Positions 47,131-57,802 of a stretch of DNA of 64,000 nucleotides are shown in pieces. The first letter of the stretch is position 1. Each line of letters begins with the position of its first letter. Origin of the DNA: Petaurus breviceps papuanus (lineage: Eukaryota > Chordata > Mammalia > Diprotodontia > Petauridae); NCBI GenBank assembly GCA_028583685.1, contig JAMXIF010000043.1:11602558-11666557 (forward strand), read 5' to 3'. The position numbers were made by a program, and so were the translations under genes. The notes beneath the pieces were generated by a model, which saw nothing but the letters and a program-made list of their open reading frames with translations, made no database searches and was not told where the DNA came from.

Positions 47131-48260
47131 TGGAGTCTTAAAGAGAGAGGTTTGTAGAGGTATGCTCTGGTGAGTAACTGAGGACTGGGAAGAAGAAGTA
47201 TGCATTTCATTAACAAGCATAGTCACTGAAGACATCCCTTATTCTCTTTTCAGGGACAGCAATAGACAGTGTGAAACACATACATCAAGCCATTTCCCTG
47301 GGTAAAAAAATGACAGTTGTTCAGTGTGGGGTTCATCTCTGGCATTTCGCATTTTCCACCCTACCCCTAGCAGCTGGAGGCTCCTCTGTAACATTCTTCT
47401 TTGCCAGTAAGGGTTCTGTTCCAGTGCTGTCCTTATTTGTGCCTTGAAAGGAGAGGCTGCCCTTTAGAATTCCCCCTGCCTTTTCTTATTTCACCCAGAG
47501 TTCCTCCCTCCCAATGTCTACCTCCCCACTAATACTTTAGAAAGGAGGAGAGCCATGTTTGTTGTTCTGATCTGGACACAATAAACATAGCCAATTGGAA
47601 CTCACATGAATAATTTAATCACTCAGCAGAGACTAGGCCAGGATGAGAAGATGCAGCAGCTTCCCCAAATTAATAAAGGCTTTTATGAAACCATAAAATA
47701 GCCATAATTCAATCATTTTAAAAAGGGCACCGAATACAATGCTTATTAAATGCTGGGTGTCGCTGAGGTGTGCACAGGGCAAGGAGAGAATGGCTCACTC
47801 AGCAGCAATGGGCCAAATACATGTTTTCCCCCTTTTGCTGACAGGTACATAACCTGACCCAAGCATTTAATAAAGCTATATTTACTGATGTGTTTTTTTT
47901 CCCCGACTGGCTAGGTCAAGGGAGAGTGCTAATGAAGAAAATGATTGGAACAAGGGAGGATATATATATTTCTATTAAGCATAAGTGCTTCATCTCAGTA
48001 CAAGAGGGCAGGGCTTTGCTGAGCTCCAATTGCCCTAATACTCCAGACCAGGTAGGACGGATTGTAAAAGAGCTGTATAGAACTCTTCCTTCTCCATCCC
48101 TTTGCCTTATTATGCCTTTGTAAAAGGCTCTGACATTCTTCTGAGGCCTATTTACCATAGGTTGATGTCACAGACTTTCCTGATGTCTAGAAACCCCTTC
48201 AGGTTCTTATTTTCTTTCCCAAGTTTGCTCTCCATTGCATTGTCAAGGAAACAGATGATG
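47131..48260. other. Repeat-free stretch; conserved-element candidate
   Basis: About 1.1 kb with no recognisable repeat. 47571-47885 is rich in homeodomain-like TAAT/ATTA cores ('caaattaataaaggctttta', 'catgaataatttaatcac'), a composition often seen in developmental enhancers. No alignment was possible. The 77-codon frame 47890-48123 has no features. Confidence 0.35.
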
Positions 48261-48261
48261 A

Positions 48262-48447
48262 CAAAGAATTATAGAAACATGGAGTTGGAGCTGGAAGGGA
48301 CTTTAGAGTACATATAATTCAATCACCTTAATTTTACAGATGAGGAAACAGAGTCCCAGAGAGATAGATTGCTTAAGGTCATATAAATAGTAAGTGGCAA
48401 AGCTGGGACTCAAATGTAGGTCCTCTGATTCCATTTTCCACCTTCCC
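48262..48447 (-). mobile_element. CORE-SINE with CR1/L3-like tail, antisense
   Basis: 'gttggagctggaagggactt' (CR1-like end), 'ttttacagatgaggaaacag', 'aagtggcaaagctgggactc'. Confidence 0.7.
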
Positions 48448-48489
48448 TCTGCCCTGTAATTTTCCTCAAGATCATCATCTTCTATTGGA

Positions 48490-48569
48490 AGGATTCATGA
48501 TATAACAGAGGGACAATGGATTAATAATTGAGAACCCTGAATTTTAACCCTAGTTAGTTGTAGACCTCA
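48490..48569 (+). mobile_element. MIR 5' half, split by L2
   Basis: 'ggattcatgatataacagag' and 'gagaaccctgaattttaacc' form a MIR head. The core resumes at 49247 ('ctcagtttcttttcctaaaa') after the L2. Confidence 0.55.
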
Positions 48570-49246
48570 AAAAAGTCCATATCAGTAGCCTCCAGTGGCT
48601 TTCTATCACCACTAGGATCAAATCAGAAATCTTTTTTTTAGCATTCAAAGCCCATACATTGTTCTTGATGCCTTTAGAGTATTCTTATAGTTTAAATCTT
48701 CCCACCCCATGTACTCCACAATTTAGACATTGGCTTTCTTAATGTTCCTGAAATTCCATCTCCTGATGCTGAGAATTTTACCTGTCTCTTATCTCCCCCA
48801 CCCCACCCTATCCCACCATTCCTAGAATGGTCTCCCTCATCATCTCTCCTTCCTGACTTCCTTGGCCTCTTTGAAGGCCTAGCTAAAATGCAGACTTTTG
48901 CAAGAAACCTTTCAGGATCTCCTTATCCGCTTTAATTCTAGTGCCTTCCCTCTGTAAATTTATGCAGGTATGTATGTATGTATGTGTATGTCCATACACA
49001 CATGTTGTATATATGCATATATACCGATAACATATGCACACATACATACATACATACAGATAGATAGATACATAGATACATAGATGGATAGATAGATAGT
49101 TTTTCTGTAGGCAACATTTGTTGTCTCCCCCCATCATATTTTGTGCTTCATGAGATAATCTTTTGCCTTTTTTTTTAACCCCCAGATTAGAACAGTACCC
49201 GACACATAATAGGTACTTCTTCAATGTTTATTCGTTGATTGAATGA
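48570..49246 (+). mobile_element. L2 3' region inserted in MIR
   Basis: 'cagtagcctccagtggcttt', 'ctgaaattccatctcctgat', 'gcctctttgaaggcctagct', 'caagaaacctttcaggatct', 'aacagtacccgacacataat' and 'caatgtttattcgttgattg' give the full sense L2 3' order. A GTAT/GATA microsatellite at 48966-49100 interrupts it. Confidence 0.85.
48966..49100. repeat. (GTAT)n-(CATA)n-(GATA)n microsatellite
   Basis: Successive GTAT, TACA and GATA tetranucleotide blocks. Confidence 0.9.
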
Positions 49247-49302
49247 ATCTCAGTTTCTTTTCCTAAAAAAGAAAAGATAAAATGATATGGTACTTGTTTT
49301 GC

Positions 49303-49935
49303 TGTAATGTTAATAGGAATTTTTTTTCCTGCCCCTTGGCCCCTTGATAGGCTTAAGTGAATTTGAGGACCTTCCATGATTTGAAAATATACTCTGCCCC
49401 ATAATAGGCTGCATGTGATCACCTGGAGCCTGTGGTAGGAGGCTTGTTTTGCAGAAAGGCACAACTTTTGTTACTTTGTAGTCAAGTGGGTCAGGAGGGT
49501 TGTTATATTCTCTGAACCTCGAGAAAGCTATATGTACTCTGAGGTGAGGTTTTGCTTTGGGGATCACTTTGGGAAGAGTTTATGATTGGCCAGATGAAAC
49601 TCTGGACAGCCCTTGAGCCCCCAAGCTTTGAAAACCCAGATGTTGGTGTTGCTCTCTCTGGTGACTAACTGTATGTATATGATGGTCAGACAGCTGGAAG
49701 CCCTGTCTGCTGAATGGTGTTATTTTCTCTGTATTTTTGTCTGCTTGTAACTTCTGTTTGTATTCTCTGAAGTTCAGGATGCTGACCTTTTCCCCTGAAG
49801 TAGGTAAATGATATATGTTTGATTGATTAAAGCAAGATTGTTAGCCTTTTTGAGTTGCTTTCCTTTAGAAAAGCAGATCTAAGAACCAGTTCTAGGAGCC
49901 ATCCTGGGTGTGCTAGGGTGCTTGCTGCTACACTT
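49303..49935 (+). mobile_element. Solo LTR (family A)
   Basis: Starts TGTAATGTTAATAGG and ends near CTACACT. The stretch 'ctctgccccataataggctg' with 'catggagcctgtggt'-like sequence matches the LTR at 3250-4036. About 630 bp, one copy of the unit that is duplicated there. No retroviral genes adjoin it and no convincing TSD was found. A fossil, diverged from its relative. Confidence 0.65.
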
Positions 49936-50149
49936 GATAACATCATAAAATTTCATTTTTCTAATTTCTATGCCAAAGGGAGGAAGAGTAAGGGAGTTCT
50001 ACAATTCATAATATAGTCAGGCTTGCATGAGAGGGATAATGCATTTGCAGTGATTGGTACATCCATTGCCTTGTGGCAGAGAACAGAGCCTATGCTAATT
50101 AAGAGAACCCCCATCTTGGAGTCAGAAGACCTAAGTCCTACATCTAATA

Positions 50150-50320
50150 CCTAAATATAAAAGGCATTATGATATAGTGGAAAGAGGATTGACTTTGGAG
50201 GCAAAGTCTTGAGTTTGAATCTAGCCTCCACATTTTTCTACCTGTGTAATCTAAGACAAATCACTTACACTTTTCAGCTGTTCTTTGATCATTTGTAATA
50301 TTAATAAAGGAGGTACCACA
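50150..50320 (+). mobile_element. MIR fragment
   Basis: 'aaggcattatgatatagtgg', 'ttgagtttgaatctagcctc', 'aagacaaatcacttacactt'; truncated where L1 begins. Confidence 0.7.
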
Positions 50321-50321
50321 T

Positions 50322-51160
50322 CTCACTGGTCAGATTGGCTAAGATGACAAAACAGGAAAATGACAAATGCTGGAGAGGATGTGGAAAAATTGGAACACTA
50401 ATGCATTGCTGGTGGAGTTGTGAACTGATTCAAGCATTCTGGAAAGCAATATGGAACTATGCCCAAAGGGCTATAAATAATTTCATACCCTTTGACCCAA
50501 CAATACCACTTCTAGGGTTGTATCCCAAAGAGATTACAGAAGTGGGAGGAAGACCCATATGTACAAAAATATTTATAGCAGCTCCTTTTGTGGTGGCAAA
50601 GAATTGGAAATTATGGGGATGTCCATCAATTGGGGAATGGCTAAACAAATTGCAGTATGAAATGAGGACCAGATGGACTTCATATTTACCTGGAGAGGCT
50701 TTTGCAAACTGATCTGAGTGAGAAGAGAAGAACTAGGAGAAATTTGTACACAATTACAGACACAACGTATGTGTGACAACCAACTTTGATAGACTGGACT
50801 CTTCTCAGCAATGCAGGGCTATAAGACAACCCCAAAAGACTCATGATGGAGAGAAATGTCTACATTCAGAGAAAGAACTAGAAATAACAGACTTTGATTG
50901 CAGATTGAAGAAAACTACCTGCTTTTTTCTTTTTCTTGTTTGGTTTTGTTTCCTCTTTCCCATTGTTCATTCCATCTAATACAATCCTTTAAAACCTGAC
51001 TAATGTCTAACGTGAAAGTATTTGCAGATTCTATACTTGATTGCATGCTGCCATGGCAGGGGAAGGGGAAGGAGGGGAAGAAAATTTGAAACAAGGAATT
51101 GTCTAACTGAATCTTGTAAACTAAAAGTGAACGAACAAATTAATAAAGAGAAAAAAAAAG
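50322..51160 (+). mobile_element. 5'-truncated L1, ORF2 tail and 3'UTR
   Basis: Begins inside the ORF2 C-terminal coding region, then a 3'UTR with 'cagcaatgcagggctataag', a pyrimidine run near 50925-50960, a G-rich block ('aggggaaggggaaggagggg') and an A-rich end at about 51147-51160. One of the best preserved L1 segments here. Confidence 0.85.
50335..50712 (+). pseudogene. L1 ORF2 C-terminal fragment (125 codons)
   Basis: Reads KCWRGCGKIGTLMHCWWSC (residues about 11-29), the L1 ORF2p cysteine-rich C-terminal motif (C..C, H....C type). YPKEITEVGGRPICTKIF and VVAKNWKLWGCPSIGEWLN follow. ORF2p normally supplies endonuclease and reverse transcriptase. Only the last tenth is here, and the usual 'MEYY' block after EWLNKL is missing, consistent with a small internal deletion. 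A dead 5'-truncated insertion. Confidence 0.85.
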
Positions 51161-51169
51161 AATAAAATA

Positions 51170-51431
51170 TGGCAGTTAGGTGTCACTGTGCATAGAGTGC
51201 TGGGCCTGGAGTCAGGAAGAGGCATCTTTCTGAGTTCAAATCTGGCCTCTGGCATTTAATAGCTGTGTGACTCTGGGCAAGTCACTTACCCCTAATTGTC
51301 TCAGTTTCCTCATCTGTAAAATGAGCTGGAAAAGGAAATGACAAACCACTCTAGTATCTTTGCCAAGAAAACCCCAAGTGGGGTCACAAAGAGTTGGACA
51401 TGACTGAAAAACAACTGAACACACACAAAAT
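51170..51431 (+). mobile_element. RTE-tailed tRNA-derived SINE
   Basis: 'tggcagttaggtgtcactgt' to 'gagttggacatgactgaaaa'. A perfect 10-bp TSD GAATAAAATA lies at 51160-51169 and 51432-51441. It inserted in the A-rich tail of the L1. Confidence 0.95.
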
Positions 51432-51559
51432 GAATAAAATAATTCCTTTCTCTCATATCTCAAAGAGTACAAAAAGGTAATATATATATAAGAATGCTTT
51501 GTAACTCTAAAGTTACATGCCAGTTATCATTATTGTTGTTGTTGTGGTTCTGTTGTTAG

Positions 51560-51672
51560 AGAATAGAGTTGGACTTTAGAATGAGAAGGGACTTGAAGGA
51601 CCATTTAGTCCAGATACTTTATTTTAAAGATGAGAAAACTAAGGGACGAAGTGACTTGTCAAACAGTTATTC
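51560..51672 (-). mobile_element. CORE-SINE with CR1/L3-like tail, antisense
   Basis: 'gagaagggacttgaaggacc', 'catttagtccag', 'tttaaagatgagaaaactaa'. Confidence 0.6.
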
Positions 51673-51784
51673 TTGGAGATACTCAGCTCCTCTTTTTTTT
51701 TCAATCCATCTCCCATCTCCCCTTCTCACTACTCCAAAGTGACTAATTTAGATGAGTTCAAGAAGAAAAAGCACCATTTGGGAC

Positions 51785-52140
51785 CATTTTTATGTATGCA
51801 TGTATGCATGCATGCATGTAGTATTATGTGTATGTATATATATATGTTGTGTGTGCATGCATATGTATATATGATGTATAATATATCCACATATATTTAC
51901 ATATAACTATTTGAATATAATTATACATATTCATATCTTTACAAATATATACATGTTTATATATACATCTATAGATCTACAAATAGATTTAAATAAATAT
52001 TAATTAAATCAAGAAGATTTACTTCTACAAATATAGACATATATTCTCTGTCATTCTCTGTCTCTACTTCTTTGTCTCTCTATATAATGCAGGTGTATAC
52101 ACACATGCATGCATACACACATACATACATGCACACATAC
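51785..52140. repeat. TATG/CATG/TA-rich microsatellite region
   Basis: TGCA/TGTA tetramers and TA/CA dinucleotides alternate for about 350 bp. No coding signal. Confidence 0.85.
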
Positions 52141-52149
52141 ATATGTGTT

Positions 52150-52276
52150 GTATATTCACTCTTAGAATGTAAGTTCCTTGAGGAAATTAGCAAATGATTT
52201 CACTTTAGTCTTTTTAAACATAATGCTTAGTACAAGATAAGTGACTAATAAATGCTTTGCAATAAATTGATTAAAG
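52150..52276 (+). mobile_element. L2 3' end
   Basis: 'tagaatgtaagttccttgag', 'gcttagtacaagataagtga', 'ctaataaatgctttgcaata'. Confidence 0.8.
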
Positions 52277-52855
52277 GAATGATGGAAGCAAACCAAAGAC
52301 AAATTCCACTTCACAGTCCTGCAGAGGACTGACCCCACACAAGGCCTTTCTGATTGCTTGGCACATGATTTGAAGTACAGTCATACCTTGGGTCTTATCA
52401 CCACAGTGTCTTCAGAAGCATGAAGGAAGAGGAGGAAGGAAGGGGCCCTTCTGTAAATAGAAGGATAGGTTTCTGATCCAGAGGGTTAGTGATGGCTTAC
52501 TCAGAGAGTACTGCTTTTTACTCCATTTCTAATTCTGCCATTTATTGGGTTGTGTCCCAGAGCTGCAGAAAAGGATGCATTTTTTGCAAAGGTAATATAA
52601 ATAAATGATGAGATGTGATTCAGAGATGGGCTCTTAGTGACTTGTGTGACCCATATAGCTCCCCCAACACATTCTGTTCTCCTTTTTTTCTAGCTCCCTG
52701 AAACTCCACTGTCATGTCTTGGGGCACTACAGGTGTTAAGTGATCACCACATTTGCCTAACTTCAAGTGACAAACTGTTAACTCTCATCCATCATAATCT
52801 TTCTCAGGGAGAGTTAGGTCATTAAGGGACTGAGTTTTGCTAATTTGATAATACA
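52277..52855. other. Unassigned stretch
   Basis: No gene or repeat recognised. Confidence 0.4.
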
Positions 52856-52859
52856 TAAT

Positions 52860-52978
52860 CAATAACAGAAAGATGTTATGATGGAAAGCTCAAAGGATTT
52901 GGAATTGGAAGACTAGGACTAGAATCCTGGACCTGCTCCTTGATCCCTGTGTGACCTCCCTAAAGCTCAGTTCACAAA
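52860..52978 (+). mobile_element. MIR 5' half
   Basis: 'gaaagctcaaaggatttgga', 'tcctggacctgctccttgat', 'ccctgtgtgacc'. Confidence 0.6.
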
Positions 52979-53029
52979 ATCTAAGAGTTGATTCAAATTT
53001 CAAAGGCTATTTAGGCTTATCCAGACCTA

Positions 53030-53400
53030 AAAAGAATACTTTCTGCAATATCACCAACAGTTGATTGTCTATCTTTTACCTGAAGACCTCCAGGGAGGTG
53101 GAACTCATTGGGTCCTGAAGTAATCTATACCATTTTAATAGCTCCAATTACCAGATAGGATATTTCCTCTTGTATAAAAATAAAATGTCTTTTCAATTTC
53201 TAATCATTTCCTCTAATTCTTTGGAATTGAGAAGAAGTCTAATCCTCTTTACACATTAATACTCTTTGAATATATAAAGACTGAAAACATGTTCTCCCCA
53301 TGTCTTCTCTTCTCCAGGCTAAATATCTTCAAGTGAACTTCCTGTGACTCATTAGGAGACCCTCTTTTTTAAAATGATGGGACCGGATCAGATGCTGTAG
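53030..53400 (-). mobile_element. CR1/L3 3' region, antisense
   Basis: 'cctccagggaggtggaactc', 'gaagaagtctaatcctcttt', 'ctcttctccaggctaaatat' are the antisense CR1/L3 phrases known across amniotes. Old. Confidence 0.65.
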
Positions 53401-53690
53401 TAATACCTTGCTTAAAATTGGAGGCTTGTATTAAATTAACACTGTTGACAGAGCGACTTGATGTCTGTCATGTATGCCAACTAGTCATATTCTAATAATG
53501 ACATATTTTTAGCCTGGGATCAATGGTTCTCTTGCCTCAGGCCAAATTTCTAAGCTACAAATACAGAAAACATATGATGGTGTCTAAACAACTAAGCCAG
53601 TTCTATATGAGGCAATCTACCAGATCAACTTTCACAGTTGTTACCTTAATCCTTCCTTCAATTCTGTGTGCCAGCTTCAAGAATTATATG
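53401..53690. other. Unassigned stretch
   Basis: No gene or repeat recognised. Confidence 0.4.
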
Positions 53691-53694
53691 TTAT

Positions 53695-55605
53695 AGCAAT
53701 GTTTTAAATCACTATTTATTAGAGAAATGAAAATTAAAATATCTCTAAATACTACCTCATACCTATCCAATTGTCTAACATGACAAAAAAGGAAAATGAT
53801 AAACGTTGAAGAAGATATGGGGAAATTGGAACACTAATCGATTGTTGGTGGAGTTGTGAACTGATGCAAGAGTTCTGAAGAACAATTTGTAACTATACCT
53901 AAAGGGATATAAAACTGTGCATACCCTTTCACTAGGTCTGTATCCCAAAGATATCATAAAAAAGAGAAAAAATATGCATATGTTGTAAAGTCAGTCACAA
54001 GCAGCTCTCCTGGGGACTGCTGCTGTGAATAATGTTAAGGATCTAATCACATAGTATAGTGAACTCTCTATTCAGCAATAAATTAAAGCAAAACATTCAA
54101 GAAATTAAAGCACAACATTCACAAAAATATAGCATAACAACTTATTACTAAGGTGGTCACGTAGTCTTAAAACATATCATTCAATAAGTCACAATCTCCT
54201 CAGTCAACATAGAGTACCCAAATAAAGTTTTCTTTCATCTTGACTCTGGGCTGGCTTCCAATTGCCCTTAAGCCAATTATCCTTAAGGGATAGTGGAAAG
54301 TATAAAGACCATTCACTCCTAGGTCACAGTAAGTTACAATATCATCAGTTAGCACTGAGTACCCAGGTAAGTCTCCTTTCATCTTAACTCAAGGCTGACT
54401 TCCAAACTCCATGGTTCCTCTTCCATGCTCCCAGCTCTTGCCTGGATTCACCTGACTTGTGCCTGGATTCACAGGTAGGTAGGTCTCTGCTCCTGTTCCA
54501 TATTGCAACTCACAGGGACTGCTTCACTCCAAGTTCTTCACAGTTTCTGTTTATAGGAAAACAAAGCTCAACAGGGATATGATGATATTTATACACATTA
54601 CTGGTGCTATTATCTCAATTCACTTTCTGTCTGAAAAACCAATACTGAACAACAGGTAGGACTCTTGTCTGAGAAATCGACACAGACAGATAGAGTGCTG
54701 AGATAACAAACATTTTCTCTCTCAATTCTGCTTAGTCCCAGCTTATGCTTGAGCTTTTATCTGCTCTGCTTCTTCCTGTTCCATAGTTCTGGTTTTGTCC
54801 TTCCTGTTCATCTCTTTCTCCAAGTTCTTCCTGCCATGGGCTTCACGTGATGATGTCAGGCCTATTAAGGCCAGGGAAGGTCTCCAAATTCCCTTAAGCC
54901 TATTAAGGGCAGCACAATGTATACTGTTTCCAACAAAGACTTGACACAATCAAAGGCAAGGCTCAAAAGCACTTGAATAGCTGAAGCAACCATCAAAGTA
55001 CTACTTTGCTTTCCATTACACATGTGCAAAAATATTTATAGCAGTTATTTTTGTGGTGGCAAAGAATTGGAAAATGAGGGGATGCCCATTAATTAGGGAA
55101 TGGCTGAACAAGTTATGGCATTTGAATGTAATGGAATACTATTGTTCTATAAGAAATGATGAACACACAGATTTCAGAAAAACCTGGAAAGACTTATATG
55201 AACTGATACTGAGTGAAGTGAGCAGAACCAGGAAAACATTACATAGTAATACTATTACACAGTAACAGCAACATTGTGCAATGACCAACTTTGATAGACT
55301 TAGCTCTTCTCAACAATACAATGACCTAAGACAATTCCAAAAGACTCACAATGGAAAATGCTATCTATATTCAGAGAAATAACTACATTGTTTGAATGCA
55401 GATCAAAAAATACTATTTTCTCTTTTTTCATTGTTTTTTTCTTTCCTGTGATTCTCCCATCTTGTTCTGAATCTTCTTTCACAACAGGACTAATGTGGAA
55501 ATATGTTCAATATGATTGTACATGTATATCCTATATCAGATTGCATATATATATAGTCCAGGGAAGGTGGAACTTCAAAGGAAGGAAAAAGATTGCATGG
55601 TAAAA
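53695..55605 (+). mobile_element. L1 3' end split by a solo LTR
   Basis: The left part (53695-53983) carries the ORF2-tail sequence up to 'ccaaagatatcataaaaaag'. The right part resumes at 55021 with 'atgtgcaaaaatatttatag' and runs through the ORF2 end (55053-55265 reads AKNWKMRGCPLIREWLNKLWHLNVMEYYC) and the 3'UTR ('ggactaatgtggaaatatgt') to about 55605. 5'-truncated. Confidence 0.85.
53984..55020 (-). mobile_element. Solo LTR (family C), antisense, inside L1
   Basis: The L1 match breaks exactly at 53983/55021. The insert is bounded by TG...CA: the minus strand starts TGTAATGGAAAGC at 55020 and ends GACTTTACA at 53984. A 5-bp duplication TATGT (53979-53983) / CATGT (55021-55025), one mismatch, flanks it. 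About 1037 bp, containing repeated blocks near 54200-54270 and 54330-54400. No internal genes. Class not resolved; a 5-bp TSD is compatible with ERVL/MaLR-type or other classes. Confidence 0.8.
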
Positions 55606-55607
55606 TG

Positions 55608-56085
55608 GAAACAGTCATGAATTTGGAGTCAAGAGAAAGCTGGCTTCAAATCCTGATGGCAACACTCCTTTCCCAGTACTCCTTAAACTTAGTGCCTTCT
55701 CTCTGACATCATTGCTATTTTATCTCATATACACTTGTTTACCCATAGTAGTTTGTATGCCAACTCTTCTATTAGATTGTAATCTCCTGATGAGCAAGGG
55801 TAATTTCTTCCCTTTTTGCATATCCCTAATGTTAGCACAGTGTCTGTCACATATCAGTCACTTATTAAGTGCTTATTGAGTTGATCTAACTACACTTCTT
55901 ATTAGTTGTGTGAACAAGGGTCAGTCACTGAACACTTCAGAGGATTGGTTTCTTTATCTATGAAATGGGGATAATAACACCTATGGTGTCTCACCCATTT
56001 ATGAGGATCAAATGAGATAATATATGAAAAATGTTCTGTAAAACGTGCAGGGTTACATACACAATAAGTATCAGTTATATTTTTA
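55608..56085 (+). mobile_element. MIR split by L2
   Basis: The MIR head ('ggagtcaagagaaagctggc', 55608-55675) stops at the L2, and the MIR core resumes at about 55895 ('ttagttgtgtgaacaagggt', 'atgaaatggggataataaca', 'gaggatcaaatgagataata'). ACACTCCTT / ACACTTCTT at the two edges may be the TSD. Confidence 0.75.
55680..55890 (+). mobile_element. L2 3' end inside MIR
   Basis: 'ttagattgtaatctcctgat', 'ccctaatgttagcacagtgt', 'ttattaagtgcttattgagt'. Confidence 0.8.
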
Positions 56086-56198
56086 GTTCAGGTTGGGAAT
56101 GGAAAGATTTCCAGAATGAGAGGATTATAAGAAAATTATGGAAGAAAAATGTAAGTGGTATGGGAACTGAGGGAGCAACAGGTAGACAAGACAGATAA

Positions 56199-56281
56199 AA
56201 GGAAGGAAGGAAGGAAGGAAGGAAGGAAGGAAGGAAGGAAGGAAGGAAGGAAGGAAGGAAGGAAGGAAGGAAGGAAGGAAG
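56199..56281. repeat. (AAGG)n microsatellite
   Basis: About 20 uninterrupted AAGG units, then an AAAG-rich tail. Confidence 0.98.
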
Positions 56282-56464
56282 AAAAGAAAGAGAAAGAGAG
56301 AAAAAGATAGAATATATATTTAAAAACTTACTATGTTCTAGACATTATGCTCAGATCCATTTTTAGTAGATTTGACTAGAGCAGGACATTTTTATTATGG
56401 GAATATATATGTGTATATATATATTTATATATATATATATATTCCCAATAGTGGGAAATAATGT

Positions 56465-56700
56465 TGGAATAGGAGGAGCTTACATTAGAAATATAAGTAA
56501 AATTTAGATTGCAGAACACTTACAATGCCTGGTAAATCATACTGGCTGTAATTCTGTAATGTAGACAATGGGGAATTGCTAAAGCATTTTAATCAGAAAA
56601 GGGTGGGAACATGATGTAAGGAAGATATTGTTTCAGGAACTTCAGTCTCAAAGTGACAGAATGGATTTGCAGGAAACACAAGGCAAAAAGTCTAAATGAG
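56465..56700 (-). mobile_element. L2 fragment, antisense
   Basis: 'aggaggagcttacattagaa' and 'aatcagaaaagggtgggaac' with 'atgatgtaag' are antisense L2-like; diverged. Confidence 0.4.
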
Positions 56701-56784
56701 GTCTTTAAACAATATAACCAGGGATTTTTTTTTTTAGTGCTTAATAAATGATAGACTTCAAGAACTGAGAGGAGGCGCCCTTTG

Positions 56785-56872
56785 AAGTTGCTTCCTCCTC
56801 CTCCTTCTCCTCCTCTTCTTCCTTTTCTTCCTCCTTCTCTTGTTCTTCCTCCTCTTCTTTCTTCTCCCTCAT
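56785..56872. repeat. CTC/CTT polypyrimidine tract
   Basis: Near-pure C/T strand with CTC and CTT triplets. Confidence 0.9.
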
Positions 56873-57019
56873 TCTTCATCTAAGCACACTCTTCAGCATT
56901 CAGCATCCTGATTCCACAACTCTCCATCACACTGCGATTTTTAGTGATGTCTCCATCTTTGAATTGCATAGCAATCACTTATCCCAGTGCCTGGGGGGCA
57001 GGAGCTATTATTTTAATAT

Positions 57020-57330
57020 CCTTGCTATTGTTCATCCTTCATTTTCAAAGAGGCCCAATGACATCACAGAGTGATTTCTTGACTTGCTCATTAACTGGAT
57101 AGAAGTGAGATAGATTTGTACAAACTTGTCAGGCTCACTTCTCTTCCTGAGTCATCAAAATCCAGTGGCACGACAAAAGTCAAGATGATTTAAGATGACC
57201 CAGGATACAATGCATGACCTTGCCATCTTCTGTACATGACCAACCTCTAAGTACTCCACAGCTCTTGCTTCAGTCATTTTCATGGCTGTTGAAACAACTT
57301 GCTCTTATCCACCCATTCTTCCATGGAAAT
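57020..57330 (+). repeat. Unnamed repeat 'X', copy 3
   Basis: 'gaggcccaatgacatcacag', 'gagtcatcaaaatccagtgg' and 'gacccaggatacaatgcatg' match X copy 1 in order. It extends further ('ccacagctcttgcttcagtc'), so copy 1 is not the full consensus. Confidence 0.55.
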
Positions 57331-57689
57331 TCTTCAGTGATCTCTGTAGAGGTAGGGCTTAAGGAATGGGTACTTAATTGAATCGATGTAAGATCAGCTT
57401 GAGCTAAGTAAAGTACAGGGCAGAGAATGATGTTGGCACATGTCAACAGTTGTGAGTATATCAGCCTGACTAGAGTAGAAGGTACAAATCGGAGAAGAAA
57501 GGGAGACTAGATTAGATAGGTAGATTACGGATAAATTATAGAAGGTATTTGAGTATCAGGATTGATTTGACTTGATAAAGTGGAAAGTAGTAAATCCTGA
57601 GAGATATATTCAAAGTAAAGCAAGCAATGGGCTCAACAAACCCCTTTGACTTGTCACCAGTTTTGACCTCTATTCCAAATGATGACAGA

Positions 57690-57802
57690 CACTTGTAGTG
57701 GGAAGAGATCTTAGAGGTTATCCAGTGCATTCCCTTCCTTTTACAGATGAAGAAACAGAAGCACAGAAGGTATTTGTGACCTTGGCCAGGGATGTGTTGT
57801 GC
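57690..57802 (-). mobile_element. CORE-SINE with CR1/L3-like tail, antisense
   Basis: 'gtgggaagagatcttagagg' with 'ttatccagtgc', then 'ttacagatgaagaaacagaa'. Confidence 0.6.

Noticed and set aside
47890-48123. Possible exon with a pyrimidine tract and AG before it
   Set aside because: No supportable reading-frame homology; the splice-like signals are weak and common by chance.
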